This document shows, in pieces, positions 38,860-47,898 of a stretch of 64,000 nucleotides of DNA. This DNA is from Acidipropionibacterium jensenii DSM 20535 (GTDB taxonomy: Bacteria; Actinomycetota; Actinomycetes; Propionibacteriales; Propionibacteriaceae): NCBI RefSeq assembly GCF_000425285.1, contig NZ_AUDD01000001.1, forward strand, positions 62,001-126,000. Reading direction: 5' to 3'. The translations under genes were made by a program, and so were the position numbers. The number at the start of each line of letters is the position of its first letter. The first letter of the stretch is position 1. The notes under the pieces were generated by a model, which searched no databases, had not been told where the DNA came from, and saw nothing but the letters and a program-made list of their open reading frames with translations.

Positions 38860-39224
38860 GGGCCTCGGCCCGCCGGGAGCGCGGACTCTCGGAGTCGGTG
38901 CAGTGGTCCCTGGTGTGGCCGGTGGTGATCCTCGCGGTGATCGGCATCGTCCAGGCGGCGGTGATCATGCAGGCCCGCTCGGCCGTCACCGAGGCCGCCC
39001 GGGCCGCGGTGCGCGCCGAGGCTCTGGTCGGGTCGCGCCGCGGCGACGCCCTGAGCGCCGCCCGCCAGGTCGCCTCCCCCTCCGGGGTCCGCGAGATCAG
39101 CGTGAGGATCAGCGAGGGCGACGGTCTGCTGCGCGCCGAGGTCACCGGCCGGGCGCCGTTCTTCCTCGACGCCGGGTCGGTCCATCTGTCCGCCGGTGCC
39201 GTGGCCGTCAGGGAGGGAACGTGA
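38856..39224 (+). CDS. TadE-like pseudopilin (start codon unclear)
   Basis: A TadE-family pseudopilin of about 122 residues. ERGLSESVQWSLVWPVVILAVIGI is the TadE-type prepilin motif (G then LSESVQ) and one membrane helix; the rest is a periplasmic domain. No ATG, GTG or TTG lies in frame ahead of this motif; the only candidate is CTG 38856 in the overlap CTGA with the pilin stop, while GTG 38898 would remove the processing motif. Possible non-canonical initiation. Confidence 0.7.
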   Translation: MRASARRERGLSESVQWSLVWPVVILAVIGIVQAAVIMQARSAVTEAARAAVRAEALVGSRRGDALSAARQVASPSGVREISVRISEGDGLLRAEVTGRAPFFLDAGSVHLSAGAVAVREGT

Positions 39225-39709
39225 TCATGCTGACCTTCCCGGTGACCACCCCGGTCTCCCCGGCGTCCCGCAGCCTCGCGCGCAGGCGTCCGGCCGACCG
39301 TCAGCGCGGTGCGGTGAGCCTCGAGGTCGCCCTGCTGGTCCCGGCCCTGCTCATCCTGGCGGCGCTGACCGCCGCATCGTGGCGGGTCCACCAGGCGCGC
39401 GGGGACGCCCAGTCCGCTGCCGAGACGGCGGCCCGCGCCGTCTCGGTGGCAGCCGGTCCGGCCAACGGACTGGCTTCTGGGAGCGCGGTCGCCAGGGCGG
39501 AGCTGGCCGGTACCCGGTGCCGGGAGGCCAGCGTCTCGATCAATCCCTCGGGTTTGGGGGTCCCGGTCGGAGAGTCCGGAACGGTGAGCGCCCGGATCGG
39601 CTGCACCGTGGCGATGTCCGACCTCCTGGTGCCCGGGCTGCCGGGCAGCATCCACATCTCGGCACAGGCCTCGGCCCCGGTCGACAGTCACAGGGAGCGC
39701 GGATCATGA
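39221..39709 (+). CDS. TadF/TadG-like pseudopilin
   Basis: A 162-residue protein with basic leader and the prepilin-like RQRGAVSLEVALLVPALLILAALTAAS helix start, then a periplasmic domain with two Cys. It starts at GTG 39221 (GTGA overlap), or ATG 39227. Belongs to the TadE/F/G minor pseudopilin group. Confidence 0.75.
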   Translation: MIMLTFPVTTPVSPASRSLARRRPADRQRGAVSLEVALLVPALLILAALTAASWRVHQARGDAQSAAETAARAVSVAAGPANGLASGSAVARAELAGTRCREASVSINPSGLGVPVGESGTVSARIGCTVAMSDLLVPGLPGSIHISAQASAPVDSHRERGS

Positions 39710-42700
39710 GCACATCGGGTCATCTGCGGAAGGACGTCGGCAGGGTGCTGCGCGGACTCGCCTCCACCGCCCTGCTGGTCGCCCTGGTCCTCGGGTCACC
39801 GGCCGCCCTGACGGTCTGGGGTCGGATCGGGGAGCTGCGGGGGCTGAGTCTGGCGCGACTGACCGCACCCGACGACGGCTCGGTCCTGCTCGGCCTGGCC
39901 ACCCTCGTCGGGTGGGCGGCATGGCTGGTCTTCACGGTCTGCGTGCTGGTGGAGGCGGTGGATCTGGCCAGCGGGTCGCGGGTCCGGCTGCGGGTGCCCG
40001 GCCTCGGTCAGGTCCAGGGGTTGGCTGCCGGACTGCTGGTCGCCAGCATCGCCCTGATCGCCCCGGTGGGACCCGCGACGTCGACCGGCCAGCCAGCCGC
40101 GATCAGCAGGACCCTGCCCGTTGACGACTCCCCCGCCCAGGACCGGACCGCGGGGTCCGAGAACACGTCGGGGAGGACCTGGGACAGATCATCTGAGGCT
40201 CTCTCCGTGGGGACGTCGGGGACGGCGTCCGAGGAGGTCGTCCAGCGGGCGTCGATGGGACGATCGGACTCGCGTCTCGCCCAACCCGCCGGCCACTCCT
40301 CCGAGAGCCGCGCGGGGGTCTGGCACCGCGTGACGGTTCAGGACTCGATGTGGTCGCTGGCCGAGCACTGGTACGGGGACGGCACCGCCTGGCGGCGGAT
40401 CGTGGCTGGCAACCCGGGGCTTGACCCGGCGAACCTGCCGGTCGGACAGATCATCCTCATTCCCGGCGTCCAGGCCGGGACCACCCCTGCCCAGACCAGA
40501 TCTGCGCCGACCCCTGACCCGTCCGGGGCCGCGCCCGCCTCCCCGCCGACCGCTCGACCGGCGAGAGCCCTTCCGGCCACCGGGGATCGGCAGGGACCGA
40601 CGATCGTCGTGGTCGCCGGTGACACCCTCAGCGGACTGGCCCAGACCCATCTGGGCGACGCCGACCGGTGGCCGGAGATCTGGAGTCTCAACCGCGACCA
40701 GATCTCCGACCCCGACCTCATCGACATCGGCTGGAGACTGCGGATACCGGCGGTTACCGCGCCGGCGAAGCAGAGTCCGCCCTCAAAGGATGCCGGGGAT
40801 GCTGGCGGGACGCCCTCACCCGCGCCGAGCAGCGCTGCACCCGACGACGCTGCCCCGAACAGCACCGATTCCGGGGACGCCGGGCCCGAGACCTCCCGCG
40901 ACGCGGACACCGATGCCGCGGGAACCGATGCCGCGGATGCCCCCTCCCGTGCCGCGGCCCCGGACGCCGGATCTGCGGACCCGGAAGCCGGGACCGGCGG
41001 TGGGGAGGCGTCAACCGGGCCCACCGGGAGCGCTCAGTCGATCCCCGGAGTCCCTTCGTCGGCGGAGTCCGGGGACCACGACGGGGTGTCGGTGTCCCCC
41101 ATCCGGGGGACACTGGCCGGACTCAGCCTCTTTCTGGCCGGCGGGATCGCCGGCGCCCTGGTCACCGGACGCCGACGTCAACTCTTCAGTCGGCCGGTGG
41201 GTCGACGGGTTCCGGTCCTCGGCGAGGACGCCGCCCACCTCCGGGCGGCCCTCGACACCGCGGCCGACGCGGAGCCGGAGGCCCTGCCGGACCCTGATCC
41301 CGGCGACGACCCGGCGTCCTCCGGAAGTCACGAGATGACCCCCGGGACGGTGGTGCTCGGCACGAGGTCTCCCGACGCCCAGCGGGCTGACGGCGGGATC
41401 GACGCGGACGAGCCCGTGCTGGTGGATCTGGCCGCGACCTCCGGGTGGTTCGGGGTGGCGGGATCCCCTGAGGATGCCCGGGCGATGGTCGCCGGGATCG
41501 CCCTGAGCCTCACCTGCGCCTGGTGGAGCGAGGGTCTGGAGGTGGTCGCCTGCGGTGACTCGCTGTCCTGGCTGGCCCGGACCGGCAGCGAGGCCGCCAC
41601 CATCGTCGACCACGACGAGGCCCTGGAGGATCTGTCCGACCTGGTGTCGTCCCCCCATCCAGTGGGTCCGCAGCAGCCCGTCCTGGAACGGGTCCTGGTG
41701 ATGGATGTCGCCCCCGTCGGACTCCCCGATCCGCGGCTGATCCGCAGCTTCGGGACTGTCATCGTGAGCCCTGTCCCGGGCGACTCCGCCGAGCTGGAGG
41801 GGGAGGACCTGGTCCGGGTGCACGCCGACGGCAGCGCCACACTCGGCGATCTGAGGTTCACCGCCCAACTCGTCGGCGAGCCGGTGCGCCGTGGGGTCCT
41901 CGATCTGGTCGCCACCACATCGCGCACCGACACCGAGCCGGCCCGGTGGTGGAACGGCGACGATCCCGATGCCGCCACGGGGCGACCGGAGAGCCAGGAT
42001 CCTGCCGACCAGACGCCACATCCCGATCAGTTGCCGCAGGCGCCTCCCGGACCGCACCAGGTCGGTCCGCCCCCGTGGAGTCCCTCCGAACAGGGCCCAC
42101 CCGGTCCCGACCCGGACGAGCCCGACCCACCCGAGTCCGGCCCTCCCAGTTCCGGCCAAACCCTGTTCAGCCCATCCCATTCCCACACAGATGCACCCCA
42201 CCAGTCCACCATCAGCACCATCGGGGAGGTCACCGTGTCACACCGCAGCGACGTCCCGGACCCCGATCAGGGCGAGACCGGGACACCGGCCACCCCGATG
42301 CTGAGGCTGCTCGGCCCGGTCGATCTCATCGGGGCGAGGGGCCCCGAACCGGCCAGGTCCGTGCGCCAGTGCGTCGAGTACTGCGCCTGGATCCTGGACC
42401 ATCCGGGGTCGGGCTCGGCGCGGATGCGCGAGGGGCTGATGGTCGCCGAACCGACCCGCCGCTCGAACACCTCCAGGCTGCGGAGGTGGCTGGGTCGCGA
42501 CGACGAGGGCAGGCTCTACCTGCCGGACGCCTATGACGGGAGGATCCGGCTGAACGAGGCGGTCGGAACCGACTGGGAGAGACTCCAGCTGCTCATCTCC
42601 GGGGGAATCGCCGCGGCGGCGGACCGCAACCTTCGGGCCGCCCTGGATCTGGTGCGCGGAGCACCCCTGGCCGACGCCGCCCCCGGACAGTGGCACTGGG

Positions 42701-43017
42701 CCGAGGAGTGGCGGGTCGAGATGATGCAGACGGTCCGCGACATCGGCATCGAGCTGGCCCGCCGCGCGATCGACAGCGGGGACCTCGACACCGCCCGGCT
42801 GGCCCTGGCCAGGGCCCTGGTGTGCTGCCCCGAGGACGAGGAGCTCCTGGTCTGCCGGATCCGACTGGCCGATCTGGCGGGGGAGCGCTCCGAGGTGGAA
42901 CGACTGGTCTACCTGCTGTCGCGCCGGGCCAGGAGACTCGGCGTCGACCTGTCGGAGGAGACCGTGGTGCTGCTCCAGGAGGTGATGGAGGGCCGGCCGA
43001 GGGCCCGAGTGGTGTGA
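39706..43017 (+). CDS. Large LysM-LysM-BTAD envelope/regulatory protein
   Basis: A 1103-residue protein. Two N-terminal membrane helices (about 10-60 and 75-95) and a third near 110-120 precede a disordered region; LysM domain 1 at about 205-250 (HRVTVQDSMWSLAEHWYGDG) and LysM 2 at about 300-350 (VVAGDTLSGLAQTHLGD) bind peptidoglycan. After acidic low-complexity sequence a membrane segment (about 470-490) is followed by a cytoplasmic part that ends in a bacterial transcriptional-activator (BTAD, SARP-like TPR) domain (about 860-1100). The joined cell-wall and regulatory modules suggest a link between wall and pilus expression. ATGA overlap with the previous gene. Confidence 0.75.
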   Translation: MSTSGHLRKDVGRVLRGLASTALLVALVLGSPAALTVWGRIGELRGLSLARLTAPDDGSVLLGLATLVGWAAWLVFTVCVLVEAVDLASGSRVRLRVPGLGQVQGLAAGLLVASIALIAPVGPATSTGQPAAISRTLPVDDSPAQDRTAGSENTSGRTWDRSSEALSVGTSGTASEEVVQRASMGRSDSRLAQPAGHSSESRAGVWHRVTVQDSMWSLAEHWYGDGTAWRRIVAGNPGLDPANLPVGQIILIPGVQAGTTPAQTRSAPTPDPSGAAPASPPTARPARALPATGDRQGPTIVVVAGDTLSGLAQTHLGDADRWPEIWSLNRDQISDPDLIDIGWRLRIPAVTAPAKQSPPSKDAGDAGGTPSPAPSSAAPDDAAPNSTDSGDAGPETSRDADTDAAGTDAADAPSRAAAPDAGSADPEAGTGGGEASTGPTGSAQSIPGVPSSAESGDHDGVSVSPIRGTLAGLSLFLAGGIAGALVTGRRRQLFSRPVGRRVPVLGEDAAHLRAALDTAADAEPEALPDPDPGDDPASSGSHEMTPGTVVLGTRSPDAQRADGGIDADEPVLVDLAATSGWFGVAGSPEDARAMVAGIALSLTCAWWSEGLEVVACGDSLSWLARTGSEAATIVDHDEALEDLSDLVSSPHPVGPQQPVLERVLVMDVAPVGLPDPRLIRSFGTVIVSPVPGDSAELEGEDLVRVHADGSATLGDLRFTAQLVGEPVRRGVLDLVATTSRTDTEPARWWNGDDPDAATGRPESQDPADQTPHPDQLPQAPPGPHQVGPPPWSPSEQGPPGPDPDEPDPPESGPPSSGQTLFSPSHSHTDAPHQSTISTIGEVTVSHRSDVPDPDQGETGTPATPMLRLLGPVDLIGARGPEPARSVRQCVEYCAWILDHPGSGSARMREGLMVAEPTRRSNTSRLRRWLGRDDEGRLYLPDAYDGRIRLNEAVGTDWERLQLLISGGIAAAADRNLRAALDLVRGAPLADAAPGQWHWAEEWRVEMMQTVRDIGIELARRAIDSGDLDTARLALARALVCCPEDEELLVCRIRLADLAGERSEVERLVYLLSRRARRLGVDLSEETVVLLQEVMEGRPRARVV

Positions 43018-43163
43018 CCATCAGCGACGCCACGACCAGCGCCATCGTCGGGGCCGGCCCCGTGCCCGGACGGTGTGAGGTCCGTTGGCACCGCCGATGT
43101 GGGGCATCTTCGGGTCCCGGGGCGGTCAGATTCTGCCATGTCAGGACAACTACTGGGTTCGAG

Positions 43164-43192
43164 CTGACAATAGGGTGACGACAAGCTACACT
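43164..43192 (+). promoter_or_regulatory. Candidate mmsA promoter
   Basis: CTGACA (43164-43169) and TACACT (43187-43192), spacing 17 bases, 50 bases before the ATG of mmsA. The 224-bp gap otherwise shows nothing. Confidence 0.5.
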
Positions 43193-43241
43193 CGATTCTG
43201 CGCAAGAGTATTTGTCCCATCAATTGAAGCTGGTAACAGAC

Positions 43242-44723
43242 ATGAGTAGCGCTGAGTCGTCATCCGTCAAGACCATCAAGAACTTCATCGGCGGGGAGTG
43301 GGTCGAGTCCACCTCCACCGAGTCGATCGATGTTCCCAACCCCTCCACCGGAGAGATCATCGCCCGGGTGCCGCTGGCTACCCGCGAGGAGACCGCCGCC
43401 GCCATTGAGAAGGCCGCCGAGGCGTTCAAGACCTGGGGCAAGACCTCGGTCATCAAGCGGGCCAAGATCCTGTTCGCCCTTCAGCAGCTGCTGGAGCGCG
43501 ACAAGGACGAGCTGGGCACGATCATCACCATGGAGAACGGCAAGCCCCACGCCGAGGCCGTCGCCGAGGTGGGCCGTGGCATCGAGAATGTCATGCACGC
43601 CGCCTCCATCCCCAACCTGCTGATGGGCGACTCGCTGTCGACCGTCGCGACCGACGTCGAGGTCACCAACTACCGGTACCCGATCGGCGTCACCTCCGCC
43701 ATCTGCCCGTTCAACTTCCCGATGATGGTGCCGTTCTGGATGTTCCCGATGGCGATCGCCTGTGGCAACACCATGGTGCTCAAGCCCTCCGAGAAGACCC
43801 CGAACCTGATGAACAAGATCATCGACCTGACGGTGGAGGCCGGGCTTCCCGCCGGTGTCCTCAACGTCGTCCAGGGGGCCAAGGACGTCGTCAACGAGCT
43901 GCTGGAGAACCCGACCGTCAAGTCGGTCTCCTTCGTCGGTTCCGAGGGTGTCGGTCGTTACGTCTACGAGCACGGGACCGCTCACTTCAAGCGGGTCCAG
44001 GCGCTCACCGGTGCCAAGAACCACTCCATCGTGCTGTCTGACGCCGACATCGACGACGCCGTCACCAAGTCGCTGTCCGGCGGCTTCGGGTCGGCCGGCG
44101 AGCGCTGCATGGCGGGCTCGGTCATCCTCGTCGAGGACGCCGTCGCCGACGAGTTCGTCGCCAAGTTCACCCAGGCCGCCAAGGACATCGACATGGGCGA
44201 CACGAACGAGGAGGACTACTACCTCGGGCCGGTCATCCGCAAGGAGAACCAGGAGCGCACCTTCAAGTACATCGAGGACGGCGTCAAGGACGGCGCCAAG
44301 CTGGTCCTCGACGGCCGCGAGGGTGTGCCCGAGGGCGGCTACTTCTGCCGTCCGACCATCTTCGAGCGGGTCAGCCAGGAGATGAGCATCTGGAAGGACG
44401 AGATCTTCGCCCCGGTGGTCGACATCATCCGCGTCAAGGATCTGCCCGAGGCCGTGGACTTCGCCAACTCCCACCACCTGGCCAACGGTGCCTGCCTGTT
44501 CACCGACTCGGCGACGGCGGTCCGCTACTTCCGTGAGAACATCGACGCCGGCATGCTCGGCATCAACCTCGGTGTGCCCGCCCCGGTGGCCTACTTCTCG
44601 TTCTCCGGGTGGAAGGACTCCTTCTTCGGAGACCTGCACGCCAACGGCAAGGACTCCGTGGAGTTCTACACCCACCGCAAGGTGGTCACCGCCCAGTACA
44701 AGCAGGGTCGCTACAACAAGTGA
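43242..44723 (+). CDS. mmsA: CoA-acylating methylmalonate-semialdehyde dehydrogenase
   Basis: A 493-residue aldehyde dehydrogenase of the MmsA/IolA type. It oxidises (methyl)malonate semialdehyde to propanoyl-CoA or acetyl-CoA with NAD and CoA. Markers are [20 protein letters not shown], the Cys in GERCMAGS and the lack of the general-base Glu characteristic of the CoA-acylating class (SFVGSEGVG and [12 protein letters not shown]). ATG 43242 has no clear Shine-Dalgarno. It is monocistronic, followed by a perfect palindrome terminator. In valine or inositol breakdown it would yield propanoyl-CoA. Confidence 0.93.
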   Translation: MSSAESSSVKTIKNFIGGEWVESTSTESIDVPNPSTGEIIARVPLATREETAAAIEKAAEAFKTWGKTSVIKRAKILFALQQLLERDKDELGTIITMENGKPHAEAVAEVGRGIENVMHAASIPNLLMGDSLSTVATDVEVTNYRYPIGVTSAICPFNFPMMVPFWMFPMAIACGNTMVLKPSEKTPNLMNKIIDLTVEAGLPAGVLNVVQGAKDVVNELLENPTVKSVSFVGSEGVGRYVYEHGTAHFKRVQALTGAKNHSIVLSDADIDDAVTKSLSGGFGSAGERCMAGSVILVEDAVADEFVAKFTQAAKDIDMGDTNEEDYYLGPVIRKENQERTFKYIEDGVKDGAKLVLDGREGVPEGGYFCRPTIFERVSQEMSIWKDEIFAPVVDIIRVKDLPEAVDFANSHHLANGACLFTDSATAVRYFRENIDAGMLGINLGVPAPVAYFSFSGWKDSFFGDLHANGKDSVEFYTHRKVVTAQYKQGRYNK

Positions 44724-44790
44724 CCTACTGAACTCAGTCGGGGCCGGTTCCGCACCGGTCCCGGCTGATGGCTTCGGCCAGGTGTCGTCC

Positions 44791-44891
44791 CGGCACGGAT
44801 GCAGCCAAACCGCACAGAGGCAGCCAAACCGCCGAGCGAAGCCGGTCCAGTGGCGGCACGGATGCAGCCAAACCGCACAGAGGCAGCCAAA
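44791..44891. repeat. 38-bp direct repeat, two copies plus a partial third
   Basis: A 38-base sequence starting CGGCACGGATGCAGCC at 44791 recurs at 44854 (63-bp period), and its first 13 bases begin again at 44893. The core ACGGATGCAGGGAAA-type motif also appears on the other strand at 44921-44943 and 45005-45030 and near 19217. The 424-bp gap after mmsA is built mainly from this family. Confidence 0.85.
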
Positions 44892-44932
44892 AGGCACGGA
44901 TGCAGTGGAGCTCCACTGCATCCGTGCCTTTT
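44889..44932. terminator. 44-bp perfect palindrome, mmsA terminator
   Basis: AAAAGGCACGGATGCAGTGGAG and its exact complement meet at 44910/44911 with no loop and end in TTTT (44929-44932) on the plus strand and in the same run on the minus strand. It is a bidirectional terminator built from the dispersed repeat. Confidence 0.85.
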
Positions 44933-45147
44933 CCCTGCATCCGTGGGATGGGTGGCTCCGCCGGGGCCGGATTCCGACAGGGACGGACCCGGCAGAGCAC
45001 GTATCCGTGCCTTTTCCCTGCATCCGCGGACGAGATGGCTCCGTCAGTGTTGAACCTTGGCGGTGTGACGCCGACAGGGACCAGTCACACCGGTGTCGAC
45101 CCTACGAAGGGCCGACCCCACTGGGTCGGCCCACACGCCCCAGCCAA

Positions 45148-46119
45148 TCAGGCCTTGGCCGCGTCGCGCGCCTTGGCGTCGCGAATGGCCTCGGCCAGGT
45201 GCATCTGCTGGGTGACGAACTCATGGACGTGGCAGACGTAGCCGTGCTCGCGGCCGAGCTTGGCAATGTAGCCGTTGATGAAGTCCACCTCGGTGGGGCG
45301 TCCCTTGGAGAAGTCCTGGTACATCGAGGGGTAGTGCAGCGGGTTGCCGACGGTGCTCACGTAGCGCACCGAGTCGACCTCCTCCTGGCGGGTGTTGATG
45401 AGCTGAATCCCGGCCCGCTCACAGGCGTCGTAGGCCTCGTCGACCAGGATTCGGGTGACCTCGTCGGACTGCTCGTAGGAGGCGAACTGGCCCATCTGTG
45501 CGCTGAACATCGTGCACAGCGTGTTGACCACGGAGTTGAAGATCACCTTGGCCATCAGGGTGCCGTACAGGTTGCGGGTGAGCTCGGGATTGAGGTGGGC
45601 CGTCTTGAAGTCCTGCTCCATCGCCAGGGTCGTGTCGTCCGGCTCCTCGGTGCAGTTGACCATGTGCATGGTGCCGGCTCCGGGGGCGCCGATGAAGTCG
45701 ACGTCGCCGGGCCCGTTGAGGACGGTGGCGACCAGAGCGGTGCCGGCCACCAGCCGGTCATCGCTGAAGTACTTGCGCATCTTGTCGATGTGGCCCATCC
45801 CGTTCATCGCGGTGAACATGTACTGCTCGGGGCGGAACAGGTGGGCGCAGCGCGACAGCACCTCGTCGAGCTGCATCTGCTTGACGAAGACGATCCAGAC
45901 GTCCGGGGAGCCGGTGTACTCCTCGGGGGTGAACATCTTGATCGGCACCAGGTGCCGGTTCTCGTGGTCGCGGGAGACGTAGACCCCGCCCTGGCGGTGG
46001 ACGGCGTCGAGGTTGGGCTGCCAGGTGTCGATGAAGTCGACGTCCAGGCCCGCGACCTCCTGGAGCAGCACGCCGTAGCGGTATCCCATGGCTCCGGCTC
46101 CGATGACTGTGTACTTCAT
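45148..46119 (-). CDS. Ketopantoate reductase-family protein
   Basis: A 323-residue NAD(P)-dependent reductase of the ApbA/PanE family. The N-terminal Rossmann motif is MKYTVIGAGAMGYRYG (GxGxxG), with C-terminal features VIFNSVVNTLCTM and SMYQDFSKGRPTEVDFING typical of the ApbA C-domain. It would reduce 2-dehydropantoate to pantoate for CoA synthesis, but the family also contains other 2-keto acid reductases. Start ATG 46119 (AAGGAAG upstream) instead of an open frame beginning at 46158 inside the terminator of the leader. Confidence 0.85.
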   Translation of the reverse strand: MKYTVIGAGAMGYRYGVLLQEVAGLDVDFIDTWQPNLDAVHRQGGVYVSRDHENRHLVPIKMFTPEEYTGSPDVWIVFVKQMQLDEVLSRCAHLFRPEQYMFTAMNGMGHIDKMRKYFSDDRLVAGTALVATVLNGPGDVDFIGAPGAGTMHMVNCTEEPDDTTLAMEQDFKTAHLNPELTRNLYGTLMAKVIFNSVVNTLCTMFSAQMGQFASYEQSDEVTRILVDEAYDACERAGIQLINTRQEEVDSVRYVSTVGNPLHYPSMYQDFSKGRPTEVDFINGYIAKLGREHGYVCHVHEFVTQQMHLAEAIRDAKARDAAKA

Positions 46120-46157
46120 CTCTGGCTTCCTTCTGGTGTCGGGTTGAGTGGCAGGCA

Positions 46158-46270
46158 AGAAAAAACCCGCCGCCCCGAAAGGGGCAACGGGATGCGCGTC
46201 GCGCTCGCCTCTTGGCGGGTGGACGCGCTAGCTAATAACCTCGCCGGTCTGTCTCACGAGTCAGACAATA
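46158..46270 (-). promoter_or_regulatory. Attenuator-type leader of the ketopantoate reductase-like gene
   Basis: On the minus strand a 9-codon frame (GTG 46257 to TAG 46228, V-R-Q-T-G-E-V-I-S) lies seven bases after TATTGT (46270-46265), so it may be leaderless. Next GCGCGTC (46227-46221) pairs with GACGCGC (46201-46195) around CGCC-AAGA-GGCG. Then comes a terminator: CCCGTTGCCCC, TTTC, GGGGCGGCGGG (46191-46166) and six T. ACCCGCC (minus, 46220-46214) can instead pair with GGCGGGT of the terminator 3' arm (46171-46165), giving mutually exclusive structures. Confidence 0.65.
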
Positions 46271-46481
46271 GGGATCACCAAGAATGTGGGACGGCGGTCT
46301 CACCATCTGATCATTCCGGCTGGTCAGCGGACCGGAGCGGCCAGAGGGGCAAGAGGGGCACGAAGTGCCGGAACAGCCGGAGGGTCCGACGGCGCAGAGG
46401 CCGGCCCGAGGATGCGTGCCGGTCAGCGGGTCGAAACGGCCGAACGGCCCAGGATCCGGCCCCTCAGGGCCCTGCGGTCCC
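46271..46481. other. Intergenic region between MFS gene and leader
   Basis: About 210 bases, GC-rich, with Gly-Pro-type low-complexity in the reading frames but no supportable gene. It contains the promoter region of the reductase leader (near 46270-46293). Confidence 0.4.
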
Positions 46482-47801
46482 TCAGGCCCGCCCGGTCCCC
46501 CGGTCATAAAGGGACGAGCCGTGTCTCGAGGTGATCATCGCGAACAGCCCCGCGACCAGCAGATATGCCACGGCCAGACCGATCAGACGAGGATGGGACA
46601 GGCCGTGCACCGGGAGCACCAGGGCGGCCAGGGCGGCTCCGCCGACGAACATGGCGTTGTAGATCATGTCGTAGACGATGAAGACCCGGCCCTTGTAGGC
46701 GTCGTCGATATGGGCCTGGCAGACGGTGTCCACCCCCGCCTTGAGGGACTGGGCGAACAGCCCGATGAAGAAGGAGGCCACGATGAGCGACCACCGGTTG
46801 AGCATCGCTCCCGGCAGGACCTGGACCACCGCGGTGGCGACCAGCAGGCCGATCAGACTCGCCCTCATCCCCAGGATCCGCACCACTCGCGGCATGAAGG
46901 CCGCCGACAGGACGAACCCGGCGCCCATCACCACTCCCCAGACCGCCATGTCGCCCATCGCCGCATTGACCTCGGCCTTGGCGTGGAAGTAGTTGCGGAA
47001 GCCCAGCATCATGGCGACCGAGTAGACCCCGAAGAGCAGCCGCTGGGCCCCGATCAGCCCGAGTCCGGCGCTGACATGGGGCAGCTGCCGGAGGTGGCCG
47101 AAGCCGTCGACGATGCCGTGCAGGATCTGGGACGCCGTCCGGCTGGTGTCGGGCGCGGTGGGGCCGAGCTCGTCGCGGCCGAACCGGGTGCCCAGCAGGG
47201 CGGACAGGGCGAAGAGCACGGCGGAGATGCAGAAGATCACGGTGTCGGCGTGGTGCACCGGCATCCAGTGGCCGCCGATCACCCGGACGGCGGCGGCGAT
47301 CACGACCCCGATCATCATCCCGAGGGGCCCGATAACCGGCATGATCGAGGAGGCGGTGAGGTACTCCCGGCGGTCGATGGTGTGTTCCAGTCCGGCGGTG
47401 AGGGCGGCCAGCAGGAACCGGTTGAGGCTCATCGCCACCAGCAGCAGGAGCAGCAGTGAGATGTGGGCGGGGTTCTGTCTCGCCCCTCCCCAGACCAGGA
47501 CGCCGACCATCAGGGCGATGAGGCAGCGCAACCCGTCGGTGCCGACCAGGATGCGCTGACGGGGCCATCGGTCCAGGGCCAGCGAGACGAAGGGGCCGAT
47601 GACGCTGAACGGCAGCATCGTGATGGCCAGCACCATGGCGATCGACCAGGCGTCCGGCTGCTGCTCGGGGGAGAGCAGGACGTAGGAGGCCAGACCGACC
47701 TGGAGGGTGCCGTCAGCGGCCTGGGTGGAGACCCGGACTCCGAGGATCCGGCGGAACCGGGGTAGCCGCCACAGTCGGCGCAGTCCCTCGTTGAAGGCCA
47801 C
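46482..47801 (-). CDS. Major facilitator superfamily transporter
   Basis: A 439-residue protein with about 11-12 membrane helices (for example AWSIAMVLAITMLPFSVIGPFVSLALD and ISLLLLLLVAMSLNRFLLA). The second-loop DRWPRQRILVGTDGLRCL matches the MFS motif A position. Function unknown, probably an efflux-type carrier. Start at GTG 47801, with GAGAGG upstream; a frame to 47903 is longer but has no homology. Divergent from the aldolase fragment. Confidence 0.85.
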   Translation of the reverse strand: MAFNEGLRRLWRLPRFRRILGVRVSTQAADGTLQVGLASYVLLSPEQQPDAWSIAMVLAITMLPFSVIGPFVSLALDRWPRQRILVGTDGLRCLIALMVGVLVWGGARQNPAHISLLLLLLVAMSLNRFLLAALTAGLEHTIDRREYLTASSIMPVIGPLGMMIGVVIAAAVRVIGGHWMPVHHADTVIFCISAVLFALSALLGTRFGRDELGPTAPDTSRTASQILHGIVDGFGHLRQLPHVSAGLGLIGAQRLLFGVYSVAMMLGFRNYFHAKAEVNAAMGDMAVWGVVMGAGFVLSAAFMPRVVRILGMRASLIGLLVATAVVQVLPGAMLNRWSLIVASFFIGLFAQSLKAGVDTVCQAHIDDAYKGRVFIVYDMIYNAMFVGGAALAALVLPVHGLSHPRLIGLAVAYLLVAGLFAMITSRHGSSLYDRGTGRA

Positions 47802-47898
47802 CAGGCGTCCTCTCCGTCGACACTGCGAGATTCCTCCCGGCGAAGGGCTCGAGCACACCGATCCTAGGCGAGGCGATGGACGGGGTCGTGCGGGGTGC

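Noticed and set aside
43260-45023. Long minus-strand frame over mmsA
   Set aside because: Shadow frame with no recognisable domain.
46232-46507. Collagen-like 91-codon minus-strand frame
   Set aside because: Few Gly-X-Y triplets, overlaps the MFS 3' end and the attenuator leader; no ribosome site seen.
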